Assembly: GCA_947652855.1 (NCBI GenBank)
Contig: CANTEO010000015.1
Coordinates: 1-46,132 of the forward strand
Reading direction: 5' to 3'
Length of the DNA: 46,132 nucleotides
From: an uncultured Roseburia sp.
GTDB taxonomy: Bacteria; Bacillota; Clostridia; Lachnospirales; Lachnospiraceae
Below are positions 7,105 to 15,231 of this stretch, piece by piece. A model generated the notes under the pieces. It did no database searches. It was not told where the DNA came from and was given only the letters and a program-made list of their open reading frames with translations. A program made the position numbers and the translations under genes. The first letter of the stretch is position 1; each line of letters opens with the position of its first letter.

Positions 7105-7731
7105 TTATTTATTTGTCAATATCGCCGCAATCTGCTCATAAGTGGCCCCCTTAGGGATGTCATATATGCCTGGCAGGATAGCGTTGTCATAGTCCTTCTT
7201 CACCAAGAAGGCATTGAAGGACGCCGCATCGTCAATCAGGCCGGCCTCTTTTAATTTCCGGCAGACGATGTCGGAATATTCGCCGCCCTTGACCTCAAAA
7301 TGCACCGGCTCTGATGTTTGGCCAGAAGGGCCGTCCGTCCCCTCCTCTGGCTGCTTAGATGGGCTTTCCGGCTTCTTCTCAGGCTGGTTGGACGGCTTTG
7401 CCGCCTCATCCGGCTCCGTTGGCCTTGCGCCCTCCTGCTCTGTGTCATCCTCCCGATCCTTCATAAGCAAATCTTCAGACTGCGTATCGGCATTATTTTC
7501 CGTTTCCTCCTCGGGCTGCGCCGGAAAGTTGTTCTCCTTCGGCAGCCTCGCCTCTATTGGATCCTTTTCCGTAAGATTCTTTTCATGCTCCTCTACCGTT
7601 TTCGACTCCGTATCCAGTACAGATCTATCCGGCTCCACGTCATTTTTATGAAAAGACATCAGAACCATAAACAAAATCGTGGTTCCCACGATTCCGATCC
7701 CAATCCCCCGCAAATAATATTTGAGCTTCAC
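7105..7731 (-). CDS. Membrane-anchored protein with MltG/YceG LysM-like domain, catalytic domain absent
   Basis: A 208-residue protein with an N-terminal membrane segment (about residues 9-26), a long low-complexity linker rich in Glu, Pro, Lys and Asp (about 30-140), and a C-terminal domain of about 65 residues. That domain (HFEVKGGEYSDIV, a GLI turn, LPGIYDIPKGATYEQIAAIL) matches the LysM-like N-terminal subdomain of the endolytic transglycosylase MltG. The catalytic part is missing, so lytic activity is not expected. The start is GTG at 7729-7731, overlapping the preceding stop by four bases (GTGA). Peptidoglycan binding near the flagellar base is a guess. There is no visible terminator between it and rplS. 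Confidence 0.65.
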   Translation of the reverse strand: MKLKYYLRGIGIGIVGTTILFMVLMSFHKNDVEPDRSVLDTESKTVEEHEKNLTEKDPIEARLPKENNFPAQPEEETENNADTQSEDLLMKDREDDTEQEGARPTEPDEAAKPSNQPEKKPESPSKQPEEGTDGPSGQTSEPVHFEVKGGEYSDIVCRKLKEAGLIDDAASFNAFLVKKDYDNAILPGIYDIPKGATYEQIAAILTNK

Positions 7732-8429
7732 TTCTTCTTTTTCCCTTCATACAATCCAATGACTAACTGAACTTCTCCCAGGCCCAAAGCCAGCTCCCTC
7801 GCAATGTCAATCGCCGACTTGCCCTCCTGATGCAATGCGAGGATCGCCGCGTTGTGGTTTCCTCCCTCAAACTCGCCGGGAGCCTCCTCTGGCTCTGCAG
7901 CCGCCTGCCTCTGCGGCTCCTCCGCAATCGCCATGGCCGGCTCGTCTTTCTTAAACGCCGGCAAATCAATCATCTCCTCTGCATAGGACTTTTGCGTCAT
8001 ATAGCTCTCCATCTCCTCATCTTTCCGTTTCAGCTCACTGGAAAGCTCCTGCAGCTTGGATGCAAGGCCCGTCAGCTCCGAATGCTTGTCATTTAGCATA
8101 CTGTACAGGAACATAATCTCATTGTGCGTCTTATTCATCGACTCCACGACGGTGTCCGAATATTCACTGATCGCCATAATCTTCTCATTGCATTCCTTTT
8201 CCATGGAACGCTCCGAATTCTCCAACGCCTCTTCCACTTTTTCTGACACTTTGCCTTCGATTTCCCCTGTCACCCTCTGAAGCTCCCGCTCCATCACCTT
8301 TTGGATCTCATCGTTGCTCAATTCCCCAATCTTATTCAATTCTCCAGGGCCTAATTTCTCTGTAATGAAGAAACTGGCAACAAAAAACACCACGCCTATC
8401 ACCAGTAACAGTATCTCCGCACCTGTCAT
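7728..8429 (-). CDS. SwrB-like (DUF6115-type) membrane protein
   Basis: A 233-residue protein with one N-terminal membrane segment (about residues 4-22), a long charged coiled coil (about 35-150), an Ala/Pro/Glu linker and a C-terminal helix pair (HNAAILALHQEGKSAIDIARELALGLGEVQLVIGLYEGKKKK) that looks like a degenerate helix-turn-helix. This layout, and the position shortly after the flagellar sigma gene, match Bacillus SwrB (YlxL), which activates the flagellar export apparatus. Sequence identity cannot be judged here, so the name rests on architecture and place. It overlaps the next gene by four bases. Confidence 0.6.
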   Translation of the reverse strand: MTGAEILLLVIGVVFFVASFFITEKLGPGELNKIGELSNDEIQKVMERELQRVTGEIEGKVSEKVEEALENSERSMEKECNEKIMAISEYSDTVVESMNKTHNEIMFLYSMLNDKHSELTGLASKLQELSSELKRKDEEMESYMTQKSYAEEMIDLPAFKKDEPAMAIAEEPQRQAAAEPEEAPGEFEGGNHNAAILALHQEGKSAIDIARELALGLGEVQLVIGLYEGKKKK

Positions 8430-8444
8430 ACGCTTTGCTCTCCT

Positions 8445-8765
8445 CTATATTTTCATGTCAAAATGGCCGCTCTCCTGCCTTAGGACGACTTTATCGCCGC
8501 CTTTTTCCTTAGGGGCGGCCTTCTTTTTCTTCTTCCGCCCTTCGTACTCGTTGCTGCCTTTTTCCTTCGCATCGTATTTTTTTTGATGCTCATCCGCGTC
8601 ATCCGCGTGCTTCACCTGCTTTAGAAGCTTGCTCTCCTGCTGTTTCATCTCGGACTGAATCTGCTGCTGCTCTACCATAGGCCGGCTGTCTTCCTGCTGC
8701 TTTAGCATACTGACGTCCTGCGTCCTTTGAATCACTCCGTTTAACATTACTGGTCCAACCGCCAT
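8445..8765 (-). CDS. Conserved-looking Gln/Lys-rich small protein of the fla/che cluster
   Basis: I do not recognise a named family. The 106-residue product is hydrophilic with no membrane segment. It has an N-terminal stretch MAVGPVMLNGVIQRTQDVSM, a Gln/Glu/Lys-rich helix (about residues 22-65), a run of basic residues (KKKKKAAPK) and a short hydrophobic end (GHFDMKI). ATG at 8763-8765 has GGGGTGG five bases upstream. It lies 22 bases after fapA and 15 before the SwrB-like gene, so it belongs to the same transcription unit. I recall short proteins of this kind in clostridial flagellar operons, without known function. Confidence 0.6.
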   Translation of the reverse strand: MAVGPVMLNGVIQRTQDVSMLKQQEDSRPMVEQQQIQSEMKQQESKLLKQVKHADDADEHQKKYDAKEKGSNEYEGRKKKKKAAPKEKGGDKVVLRQESGHFDMKI

Positions 8766-8787
8766 CTTTCCACCCCGCAATCCAAAC

Positions 8788-10386
8788 CTATAAATTCATC
8801 ACCTTAATCGCCCCGTCGTCCTTGACGAACTGGCAGTATTTCCGCTCGCTCTTCGTCGTCATGGAAATTTCAGAGAATTTTATCGTAACGCCAGGATAAA
8901 TCACGTCCTGCACCTCTATCTTCGCCCGGCCCGCATTCATGAATTCCATGCGCAGGCGGTTAATCTCTTCATTAATCGGCGCAAGCTGCCCTTGCAGGCC
9001 CTTCAACGCGAATACCTGCGTCTTCATATAATGCGCCTTATCCGCAGGCAGCTGGACGCCCGCCTGAAGCTTCTGGCTGTAGTTGACTAAAATCGGGCGA
9101 ATGATCTCAATTTTCTTGCCTATTTCCTTCGCCATCTGCTGAAGCTCCGTATAGCGCTCCATTTTCTCCGGGTCGATGCCAACCGATATGCCTGTCATCA
9201 CGCCCATTGTGGAGCCGATCACGCGCGCCGTCACTTTATTGCTGACCTTAATGTCTCCGCCCATAATCAGCCCTTTCCCGCTTTTTACGATGACTTCCGT
9301 ATTCGCGGAGACATTGCTTTGGATAATGGACTCCGTCTCCACGTATCCGCCGGCCTTAACGGTCGCCCCTTCGATGAACTTAATGACAACGTTTCCCTTC
9401 GCGGAAAGCAGGCCCTTTCCCATTCCATGGATTCCCCGCTTCACGATGATCTGCCCGCCCGCGTAAAGCTGAGCGCCCTCCACGACGCCTTCTACGACAA
9501 TATCCCCCTCCGCACGGATCACAAAGCCCGTCTTCACGTTCCCTTTCACCGTCACATTGCCCGGATAGTCAATGTCGCCGATCGAGTGGTCCACATCCGC
9601 CGGGACTTCATACACGCCTGACACAAATACCTTCCCCTGCACGAGCGCCACGTGTCCCGTCACCTCTGAATACAGCTCGGTGCCATCCTCTGAAAGACGT
9701 ATGTTGTTCGAATACTGCAGCTTTAAGCTCTTTACTTCCTTGGCCTTTATTTCCCCGCCAAGCACGTTCATCCCCGGCTCTCCATGGACTGCAGGAATCA
9801 GCCTCGCCAAAAGCTGCCCCTTCTCCACCTTGCTGATGATGTTCAAATCATGATAATCAACAGTGCCGTCCTCATTATGCTTTGGCTTTAAGCTTTTCTG
9901 CGTGGAAAAGAAATATTCAATCTTCGCGTCCTTTCCAATTGCAGGCGGCTTTCCTTTTCCAATCAGATATTCGGTGCAGTACTCCCTCCGATGCAGAAGA
10001 CTGTTCACCATATCCCAATCCACCCCAAAGATGACCTTTTCATGCGTCAGCGCATCCTGAATGTCCTCTCTGTTCAGCTCCCGGCCGCCCTCCGCCGCCG
10101 GATAAAATTTACAGCGGATCAGCATAAAATCCAATGACAGTGAAATTATGACCTTTTCATGGAACTTATTTCCCATGCTTTTGCCAATATAAGCCCTCAC
10201 CGGCTCCTCTGATGTGATTCCACGGTTAATTTCCTGCATATCATAATTAGAATATCCCTGACTGGAAAGGTATGAAATAACCTCTTTGGCATCAAGCGCT
10301 TTTCCACCTTCCATGGCAGGAAAAAACTCAAGATAAAAATCATCATTTTCTAACACTGGTTTAAAATAGCTATTTCTATTCTCCAT
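8788..10386 (-). CDS. fapA: FapA/DUF342 family protein
   Basis: A 532-residue DUF342 protein. The N-terminal part (about residues 1-160) is mixed alpha/beta. The middle (about 170-400) has regularly spaced Gly/Val beta-helix repeats such as GNVTVKGNVKTGFVIRAEGD and GVVEGAQLYAGGQIIVKRG. The C-terminal part has a coiled coil and a small beta domain. The family is widespread near motility and polar-growth genes, and the biochemical role is not settled. ATG at 10384-10386 follows GGGGGATAAT. An ATG at 10398 overlaps the fliA stop and has no ribosome site. The gene directly follows fliA and is likely cotranscribed with it. Confidence 0.85.
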   Translation of the reverse strand: MENRNSYFKPVLENDDFYLEFFPAMEGGKALDAKEVISYLSSQGYSNYDMQEINRGITSEEPVRAYIGKSMGNKFHEKVIISLSLDFMLIRCKFYPAAEGGRELNREDIQDALTHEKVIFGVDWDMVNSLLHRREYCTEYLIGKGKPPAIGKDAKIEYFFSTQKSLKPKHNEDGTVDYHDLNIISKVEKGQLLARLIPAVHGEPGMNVLGGEIKAKEVKSLKLQYSNNIRLSEDGTELYSEVTGHVALVQGKVFVSGVYEVPADVDHSIGDIDYPGNVTVKGNVKTGFVIRAEGDIVVEGVVEGAQLYAGGQIIVKRGIHGMGKGLLSAKGNVVIKFIEGATVKAGGYVETESIIQSNVSANTEVIVKSGKGLIMGGDIKVSNKVTARVIGSTMGVMTGISVGIDPEKMERYTELQQMAKEIGKKIEIIRPILVNYSQKLQAGVQLPADKAHYMKTQVFALKGLQGQLAPINEEINRLRMEFMNAGRAKIEVQDVIYPGVTIKFSEISMTTKSERKYCQFVKDDGAIKVMNL

Positions 10387-10397
10387 ATTATCCCCCA

Positions 10398-11162
10398 TCA
10401 GTCTACAAAAATATCCATATAATTTCCCATTTTCTTACGCATTTTCAATAACGCTTTCGTATGAAGCTGTGAAATTCTTGATTCCGTAACACCAAGGACC
10501 CTGCTGATTTCTTTTAGCGTCAGCTCTTCATAATAATACAGCTCTATGACCCTTCTTTCTTTTTCTGTCAATAAGCCAAGCGTTTCTTTCAACACTTTTT
10601 TCAGCTCATTCTCCTGGATTTTCTCTTCCGGCTGTATGAAATGCGAATTGCCGTGAGCGTCCATGACCGGCTCGCTCCCCTGCTCCACATATTCATTCAA
10701 TGAAACGATGTTCGTAATCTTAAGCTGCGACTGCCAAGCCGAAAGCTCCTCTTCCGTAATCCCGATCTCAAAGGCGATCTCCGCATCGCTGGCGTTCTTG
10801 CCGGTTCTCATTTCCACTTTCTTAATGGCTTCGTCCAGCTTCTTCTGCCTTTGCCTGACCGTCCTTGGAATCCAGTCCATCTTGCGGATTTGATCCAGAA
10901 TGGAGCCGCGGATCCGAAGGCTCGCGTACGTCTCAAATTTTACGTCCTTGCCCGCGTCATATTTGTCAATGGCGTCAATCAGCCCAAATATCCCGTATCC
11001 AACAAGGTCGTCATATTCCACATTGTACCCGAGATACATACTCAGCCTGCCTGCCACGACTTTCACAAGAGGCGCATATTCCAAAATAATCTGCTCGCGT
11101 ATTTCAGACGAAGGGTTTTTTCGATATAACGCCCATAAATTCTCTCTCTCTTTCGCCTTCAT
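10398..11162 (-). CDS. fliA: RNA polymerase sigma factor FliA/SigD (sigma-28)
   Basis: The flagellar sigma factor that directs late motility and chemotaxis genes. The 254-residue protein has region 2 (ILEYAPLVKVVAGRL, DDLVGYGIFGLIDAIDKYD, KFETYASLRIRGSILDQIRKMDWIPR), region 3 and region 4 with LTEKERRVIELYYYEELTLKEISRVLGVTESRISQLHTKAL. ATG at 11160-11162 is preceded by GGGGGC; a TTG six bases earlier also fits the frame. It stands, as in Bacillus, after cheC-cheD in the fla/che cluster, with one extra small gene between cheD and it. Its anti-sigma factor FlgM is not in the window. Confidence 0.96.
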   Translation of the reverse strand: MKAKERENLWALYRKNPSSEIREQIILEYAPLVKVVAGRLSMYLGYNVEYDDLVGYGIFGLIDAIDKYDAGKDVKFETYASLRIRGSILDQIRKMDWIPRTVRQRQKKLDEAIKKVEMRTGKNASDAEIAFEIGITEEELSAWQSQLKITNIVSLNEYVEQGSEPVMDAHGNSHFIQPEEKIQENELKKVLKETLGLLTEKERRVIELYYYEELTLKEISRVLGVTESRISQLHTKALLKMRKKMGNYMDIFVD

Positions 11163-11204
11163 GATCAAGCCCCCATTATTTCATAGTGAACGGAACGTAT
11201 CCTG

Positions 11205-11501
11205 CTATTCTTCGCTCTCTTCCGCTTCCTGCCCATCTTCCTGAATATCCTCCGCCGCGTCCTCCATGGAATCTTCCTCTATGCCTTCCTCCGCGGGGGC
11301 GTCCTCCGCCACATCCTCCATTTCCTTGAAATTCATGTGGAGGACGACGGCGATGACCGCGCCAATCACATAGAAAGCCAGACAAACGACAATAAACCTC
11401 TTTGCAAAGACAACGCTGTCCACACGCTGCACAAATGACAGGACGCAGGTTACAAATCCGGCGGCCAGAGCCAACATCGCCGGTATCGGTTTTGTATTCA
11501 T
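11205..11501 (-). CDS. Small two-segment membrane protein with acidic tail
   Basis: I do not recognise a family. The 98-residue product has two hydrophobic segments (about residues 6-25 and 38-58) joined by a short basic loop (QRVDSVVFAKR), followed by a strongly acidic tail of about 38 residues made mostly of Glu, Asp and Ala. ATG at 11499-11501 has GGAGG at the right distance. It lies between cheD and fliA in a tightly packed cluster, so a link to motility is likely from context alone. The overlapping longer frame on the same strand (11176-11583) reads Arg/Gly-rich nonsense and is not a gene. Confidence 0.7.
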   Translation of the reverse strand: MNTKPIPAMLALAAGFVTCVLSFVQRVDSVVFAKRFIVVCLAFYVIGAVIAVVLHMNFKEMEDVAEDAPAEEGIEEDSMEDAAEDIQEDGQEAEESEE

Positions 11502-11527
11502 TCTCTCTTCCTCCACTGACAGCAGTT

Positions 11528-12013
11528 TTATATGATTTTAATCGACTTTCCGATCGCTTTGATATAAAACTCCCCTGTGTCACAGTGAAGCTCTACCGTG
11601 CGCCCAAAATTAAGCCCTGTGTCTTCTGCCACCAAGCGGATATTCAGCTCCCTAAGCTTTGCCTTGGCGGCAATCGCGTTCCTTTCGCCGATATTACTTA
11701 CATTAGACATGCCACTGACTTCAAACATCTTCGCGCCGCCTGCAATCTTTGCGACCAGGCGGCTCCGATTCGCCCCCGCCCGAAGCACGCGACGAAGAAG
11801 CTCCTCAATTCCAGTATCCGCAAACTTCGCGATATTGCTGTTATTCCTCATCTGCGTGCTGTCTGGCAGCATATAATGTACCAATCCGCCAATCTTTGTA
11901 ACCGGGTCATAAAAAGTCAGACCTATGCAGGAACCGAGCCCTAATGTAGTGATAACATCCGGCGATTTGCATATGTTCAAATCTGCCATTCCCACTTTAA
12001 CTACTTTGCTCAT
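11528..12013 (-). CDS. cheD: Chemoreceptor glutamine deamidase CheD
   Basis: Deamidates glutamines in chemoreceptors and binds CheC, linking adaptation to CheY-P levels. The 161-residue protein has catalytic Cys29 in TLGLGSCIGL and His46 in GGLVHYMLP, together with AGGAKMF and NIGERNA, all hallmarks of the family. It directly follows cheC (11 bases), fitting the CheC-CheD pairing known from Bacillus and Thermotoga. Confidence 0.96.
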   Translation of the reverse strand: MSKVVKVGMADLNICKSPDVITTLGLGSCIGLTFYDPVTKIGGLVHYMLPDSTQMRNNSNIAKFADTGIEELLRRVLRAGANRSRLVAKIAGGAKMFEVSGMSNVSNIGERNAIAAKAKLRELNIRLVAEDTGLNFGRTVELHCDTGEFYIKAIGKSIKII

Positions 12014-12024
12014 CTGTCCGCTCC

Positions 12025-12645
12025 TTATAATGAAAGACCAAGTGCATTCAATATCTTATCATACGAATCCTGTTCCGGCATCAGGATAAAAAACCCGTTG
12101 ATCATAACGTCATCCCCAAACTCGGTCTCAATAAACAGGGCGTTGTCTCCAAACTGCCCAAACTGAATCGCGGGGACGCTAAGGATCGACGCCGCCATAT
12201 CTACTGCAATATAAGGAATGGAAGGCGTAATCACCAGATTCGTCATGGAAGACAGCGCGGACAGATACGAGGCCGCGATAATATTTCCAATCTCCTTAAG
12301 GGCTGACAAATCCATCTCCTCAAAATCTTCTTGATAATCTTCCGGGCGGCCCATCAGCTTATTCACAAGGAACTGCGCCGAATCCATCTTAAGCAGGAAC
12401 ATCATGCTGCCTTCAATGTCTGTCTGCACTTCTAAGAAAATCCCGACGATGATCTCATCTTCCGGGCAAATCGCAGAACCCAGCTTAGAAGCCTCCAGCA
12501 GTGCAACCTTGGGAACATTCATGTCAAGCCGTATCCCAAGCATGGAGGCAATCGCCGTCGTCGCGTTTCCCGCTCCGATATTTCCGATTTCTTTTAAAAC
12601 GTCAACGTACATATCGTTGACTTCTTCCAGCGTGAATTTTCCCAT
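12025..12645 (-). CDS. cheC: CheY-P phosphatase CheC
   Basis: A chemotaxis adaptation protein that dephosphorylates CheY-P and binds CheD. The 206-residue protein has the two phosphatase-type helices: VLKEIGNIGAGNATTAIASM near residue 15 and LKEIGNIIAASYLSALSSM near residue 110. ATG at 12643-12645 follows GAGGGAGGATGGA. An ATG at 12660 is possible but sits just after the cheW stop. FliY in the same cluster carries a related domain, so the cell has two CheC-type phosphatase candidates. Confidence 0.94.
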   Translation of the reverse strand: MGKFTLEEVNDMYVDVLKEIGNIGAGNATTAIASMLGIRLDMNVPKVALLEASKLGSAICPEDEIIVGIFLEVQTDIEGSMMFLLKMDSAQFLVNKLMGRPEDYQEDFEEMDLSALKEIGNIIAASYLSALSSMTNLVITPSIPYIAVDMAASILSVPAIQFGQFGDNALFIETEFGDDVMINGFFILMPEQDSYDKILNALGLSL

Positions 12646-12661
12646 TCCATCCTCCCTCATA

Positions 12662-13126
12662 TCAGATATTTTCAGATTCGTCCACAACCGCGCTGATGTC
12701 AAAAAGGGAAATCAAGTCATCCCCATGCTTTCCAATCCCAAAAATAAAGCTGTTCTTTTCATTCTTGGAGCTTTTCGACGAACGCTCAATATCCTCGTTC
12801 GCAAGCTCCACAACTTCCTTCACCTCATCTACAATGATGCCGATCGTCCCCTGATCCTCGATCTTTAGGATAATGATCCTGGACGCGTCCGTGAACGTAT
12901 CGTCCGTAAGCTCCATCTTCAAGCGGATGCTCATGACAGGGACGATCTCACCACGCAGGTTGATAATACCCTTAAAATAAGACTGAGCCTTTGGAACCCT
13001 CGTAATGCTCTGCATGCGCACAATATTGTCCACATAGCTGATGTCGAGGCCATACTGCTCATTTCCTATCTTTACGACTATGTATTGCTTCGTAGCATTT
13101 TCTGAAACAGAAACCGCATTTGCCAT
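12662..13126 (-). CDS. cheW: Chemotaxis coupling protein CheW
   Basis: Couples chemoreceptors to CheA. The 154-residue SH3-like protein has IVVKIGNEQYGLDISYVDNI, the INLRGEIVPVMSIR signature and a GIIVDEVKEVVEL block. ATG at 13124-13126 has GGGAGG eight bases upstream. A GTG nine bases earlier lacks a proper site. It lies between cheA and cheC with short spacings, as in Bacillus. Confidence 0.96.
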   Translation of the reverse strand: MANAVSVSENATKQYIVVKIGNEQYGLDISYVDNIVRMQSITRVPKAQSYFKGIINLRGEIVPVMSIRLKMELTDDTFTDASRIIILKIEDQGTIGIIVDEVKEVVELANEDIERSSKSSKNEKNSFIFGIGKHGDDLISLFDISAVVDESENI

Positions 13127-13139
13127 CTTTGACACCTCC

Positions 13140-15230
13140 CTAAATCAACGCGTTCGCGTCTAAAATCAGCGCAACTTCACCATCCCCAAGGATTGTTGCG
13201 CCGCTGATGATCTTATTGTTTCGGATAAATTTGCCAAGAGACTTAATGACGATTTCCTGCTGGCCAATCAAGCTGTCAACGACCAATCCGGCGTATTTCT
13301 CTCCCTTTTTGACAATTACGACTGTCAGGCTTTGCGGCTCCTTCTCAAGCGGCTCAATGTCAAGTATCTTATCCATGCGGATGATCGGTATCACCAATCC
13401 GCGCAGATGGATGACCTCCTTCGCCTCCACAAAGCGGATGTCCTCCACCGGTATGTCCTCTATATTCTGGATGGAGCCAAGCGCGATCGCATATTTCTCC
13501 TTACGGATCTCCACCATGAGGGCCTGAATGATCGCAAGGGTAAGCGGCAGCCTCACCGTAAACTTAGAGCCTACGCCAAGCGTGCTTGCCACTTCCACGT
13601 CCCCGCCAAGCGTCTCAATGTTAGAGCGCACGACGTCAAGCCCAACTCCGCGCCCGGAGATGTCCGTAATCTTCTTTGCCATGGAAAAGCTTGGCATAAA
13701 GAGCATATTGACGATTTCCTTCTGGCTCATTGTCTCCGCCTGCTCCGGCGTGATGATCCCACGCTCGATCGCCTTCGACTTCACCTTCTCCGTGTCAATG
13801 CCGTTCCCGTCGTCGCTGACCTCAATAATGACGTTGTTCCCTTCCTGGAACGCATTTAAGTAAATCGCGCCCTTCGCCGGCTTTCCCCGCTGTACGCGGA
13901 CTTCCTCGCTCTCTAAGCCATGATCCGCAGAATTACGGAGCAGATGCTGCAGGGGATCCCCAATCTGATCCACCACCGTGCGGTCCAACTCCGTGTCCTC
14001 TCCGCTCATATATAGCTCCATGCTCTTGTTTAACTTCCTGGACAAATCCCGGATCATGCGCGGGAATTTGTTCACCACGCTCTCAATCGGAACCATCCGA
14101 ACCTTCATGACGGATTCGTGCAGGTTCGTCGTGATCCTCTCCAGATATTCAATCTGCTCATGGAACGTCTGATTCTCAAAATTGCCGCCTTCCGTCGTGC
14201 TGATGGACACTAGGCTGTTCTTCGCGATGATCAGCTCACTGACCTGATTCATCAACGCGTCCAGCTTCTCAATGTCCACGCGCACCGTGCGGCTCGTCAC
14301 CGGCTTGCTCGCCCCTGCCTTCTTCACCGCCGCGGGCTGCGCCTTTTTCGCGCTCTCCAGCTGCGCGGGCATGGCCGCTGGCAGCGCCGCCTCTTCCACA
14401 GACGGGGCCGGCTCCTCTTTCTTCCCAAGGAAATCCTCCGCATTCACCTCATCCGCGGCAATCATGTCGATCTCCGAAACCGCCTTTGCCGTTGGGATGA
14501 TTTTGTCAAGCGTATCCGCCGAAGCCAGGAAAAACGAGAAGTCAAGCTCAAATTTCTCATCTTCAATGTCCTGGGAGCTTGGGCGGTACAGGATAATCTC
14601 TCCAAAGTCCTCTACCGCCTTAAACACCAAAAACGCCCTCGCTGCTTTCAACAGGCAGTCCGGATGGATCATCACGGTAAAGCCGTAAATGTGCTTTCCC
14701 GCCTCTTTCGCGTTCTGAAACGCCTCTTTTTCATTGGCGGAAAGCTCAATGTCCAAAAATTTCTTCTCTCCGGCCTGAACCGGCGGCTCCTTCTTCGGCT
14801 CCTCTTTCGGCTCCTTCTCCTCCTTCTTGGCAGGAGCGCCGCCTTCCGCAGCCGATATGTAATCGTTCAGCTCCTTAATGATCGCCTCATTGTCGTCCGT
14901 CCCCTCTTCAGAGGTTTCCCTTACGCACTCCAAATACTTGTCAAGCGCGTCCAGGCACTCAAATAAGATGTCAATCATTTGGCTGTTCACCTTTATCTTG
15001 TCGCTGCGAACCTCCTGAAACACGTCCTCCATGTCATGCGTCAAGCGCTGCATCCTCTTAAATCCCATCGTGCCCGCCATTCCCTTTAACGAATGCGCGG
15101 CGCGGAACACTTCATTGATCGTGTCGCTGTTGTCCGGTTCTTTTTCCAACGTCATGATGCAGTCGCTTAAATTCTGCAAATGCTCATTGGTCTCATCAAT
15201 AAATATCTCTAGGTATTGGCTTACATCCAT
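13140..15230 (-). CDS. cheA: Chemotaxis histidine kinase CheA
   Basis: Autophosphorylates and passes phosphate to CheY and CheB. The 696-residue protein has the five expected parts: an HPt domain with His46 (AAHSLKG), an acidic/Lys linker near 130-155, a P2 response-regulator-binding domain (about 160-265), a Pro/Ala linker, a dimerisation helix pair starting near SRTVRVDIEKLD, and the kinase core with NSADHG (N box), DDGNGID (G1) and GRGVGLDVV (G2). A CheW-like domain ends the protein. The start codon follows GGGGGTACTGTAGA. Confidence 0.97.
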   Translation of the reverse strand: MDVSQYLEIFIDETNEHLQNLSDCIMTLEKEPDNSDTINEVFRAAHSLKGMAGTMGFKRMQRLTHDMEDVFQEVRSDKIKVNSQMIDILFECLDALDKYLECVRETSEEGTDDNEAIIKELNDYISAAEGGAPAKKEEKEPKEEPKKEPPVQAGEKKFLDIELSANEKEAFQNAKEAGKHIYGFTVMIHPDCLLKAARAFLVFKAVEDFGEIILYRPSSQDIEDEKFELDFSFFLASADTLDKIIPTAKAVSEIDMIAADEVNAEDFLGKKEEPAPSVEEAALPAAMPAQLESAKKAQPAAVKKAGASKPVTSRTVRVDIEKLDALMNQVSELIIAKNSLVSISTTEGGNFENQTFHEQIEYLERITTNLHESVMKVRMVPIESVVNKFPRMIRDLSRKLNKSMELYMSGEDTELDRTVVDQIGDPLQHLLRNSADHGLESEEVRVQRGKPAKGAIYLNAFQEGNNVIIEVSDDGNGIDTEKVKSKAIERGIITPEQAETMSQKEIVNMLFMPSFSMAKKITDISGRGVGLDVVRSNIETLGGDVEVASTLGVGSKFTVRLPLTLAIIQALMVEIRKEKYAIALGSIQNIEDIPVEDIRFVEAKEVIHLRGLVIPIIRMDKILDIEPLEKEPQSLTVVIVKKGEKYAGLVVDSLIGQQEIVIKSLGKFIRNNKIISGATILGDGEVALILDANALI

Positions 15231-15231
15231 T

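Noticed and set aside
11176..11583. 135-codon minus-strand frame overlapping the small membrane protein and cheD
   Set aside because: Arg/Gly-rich translation with no motif, contradicting two better-supported genes in another frame.
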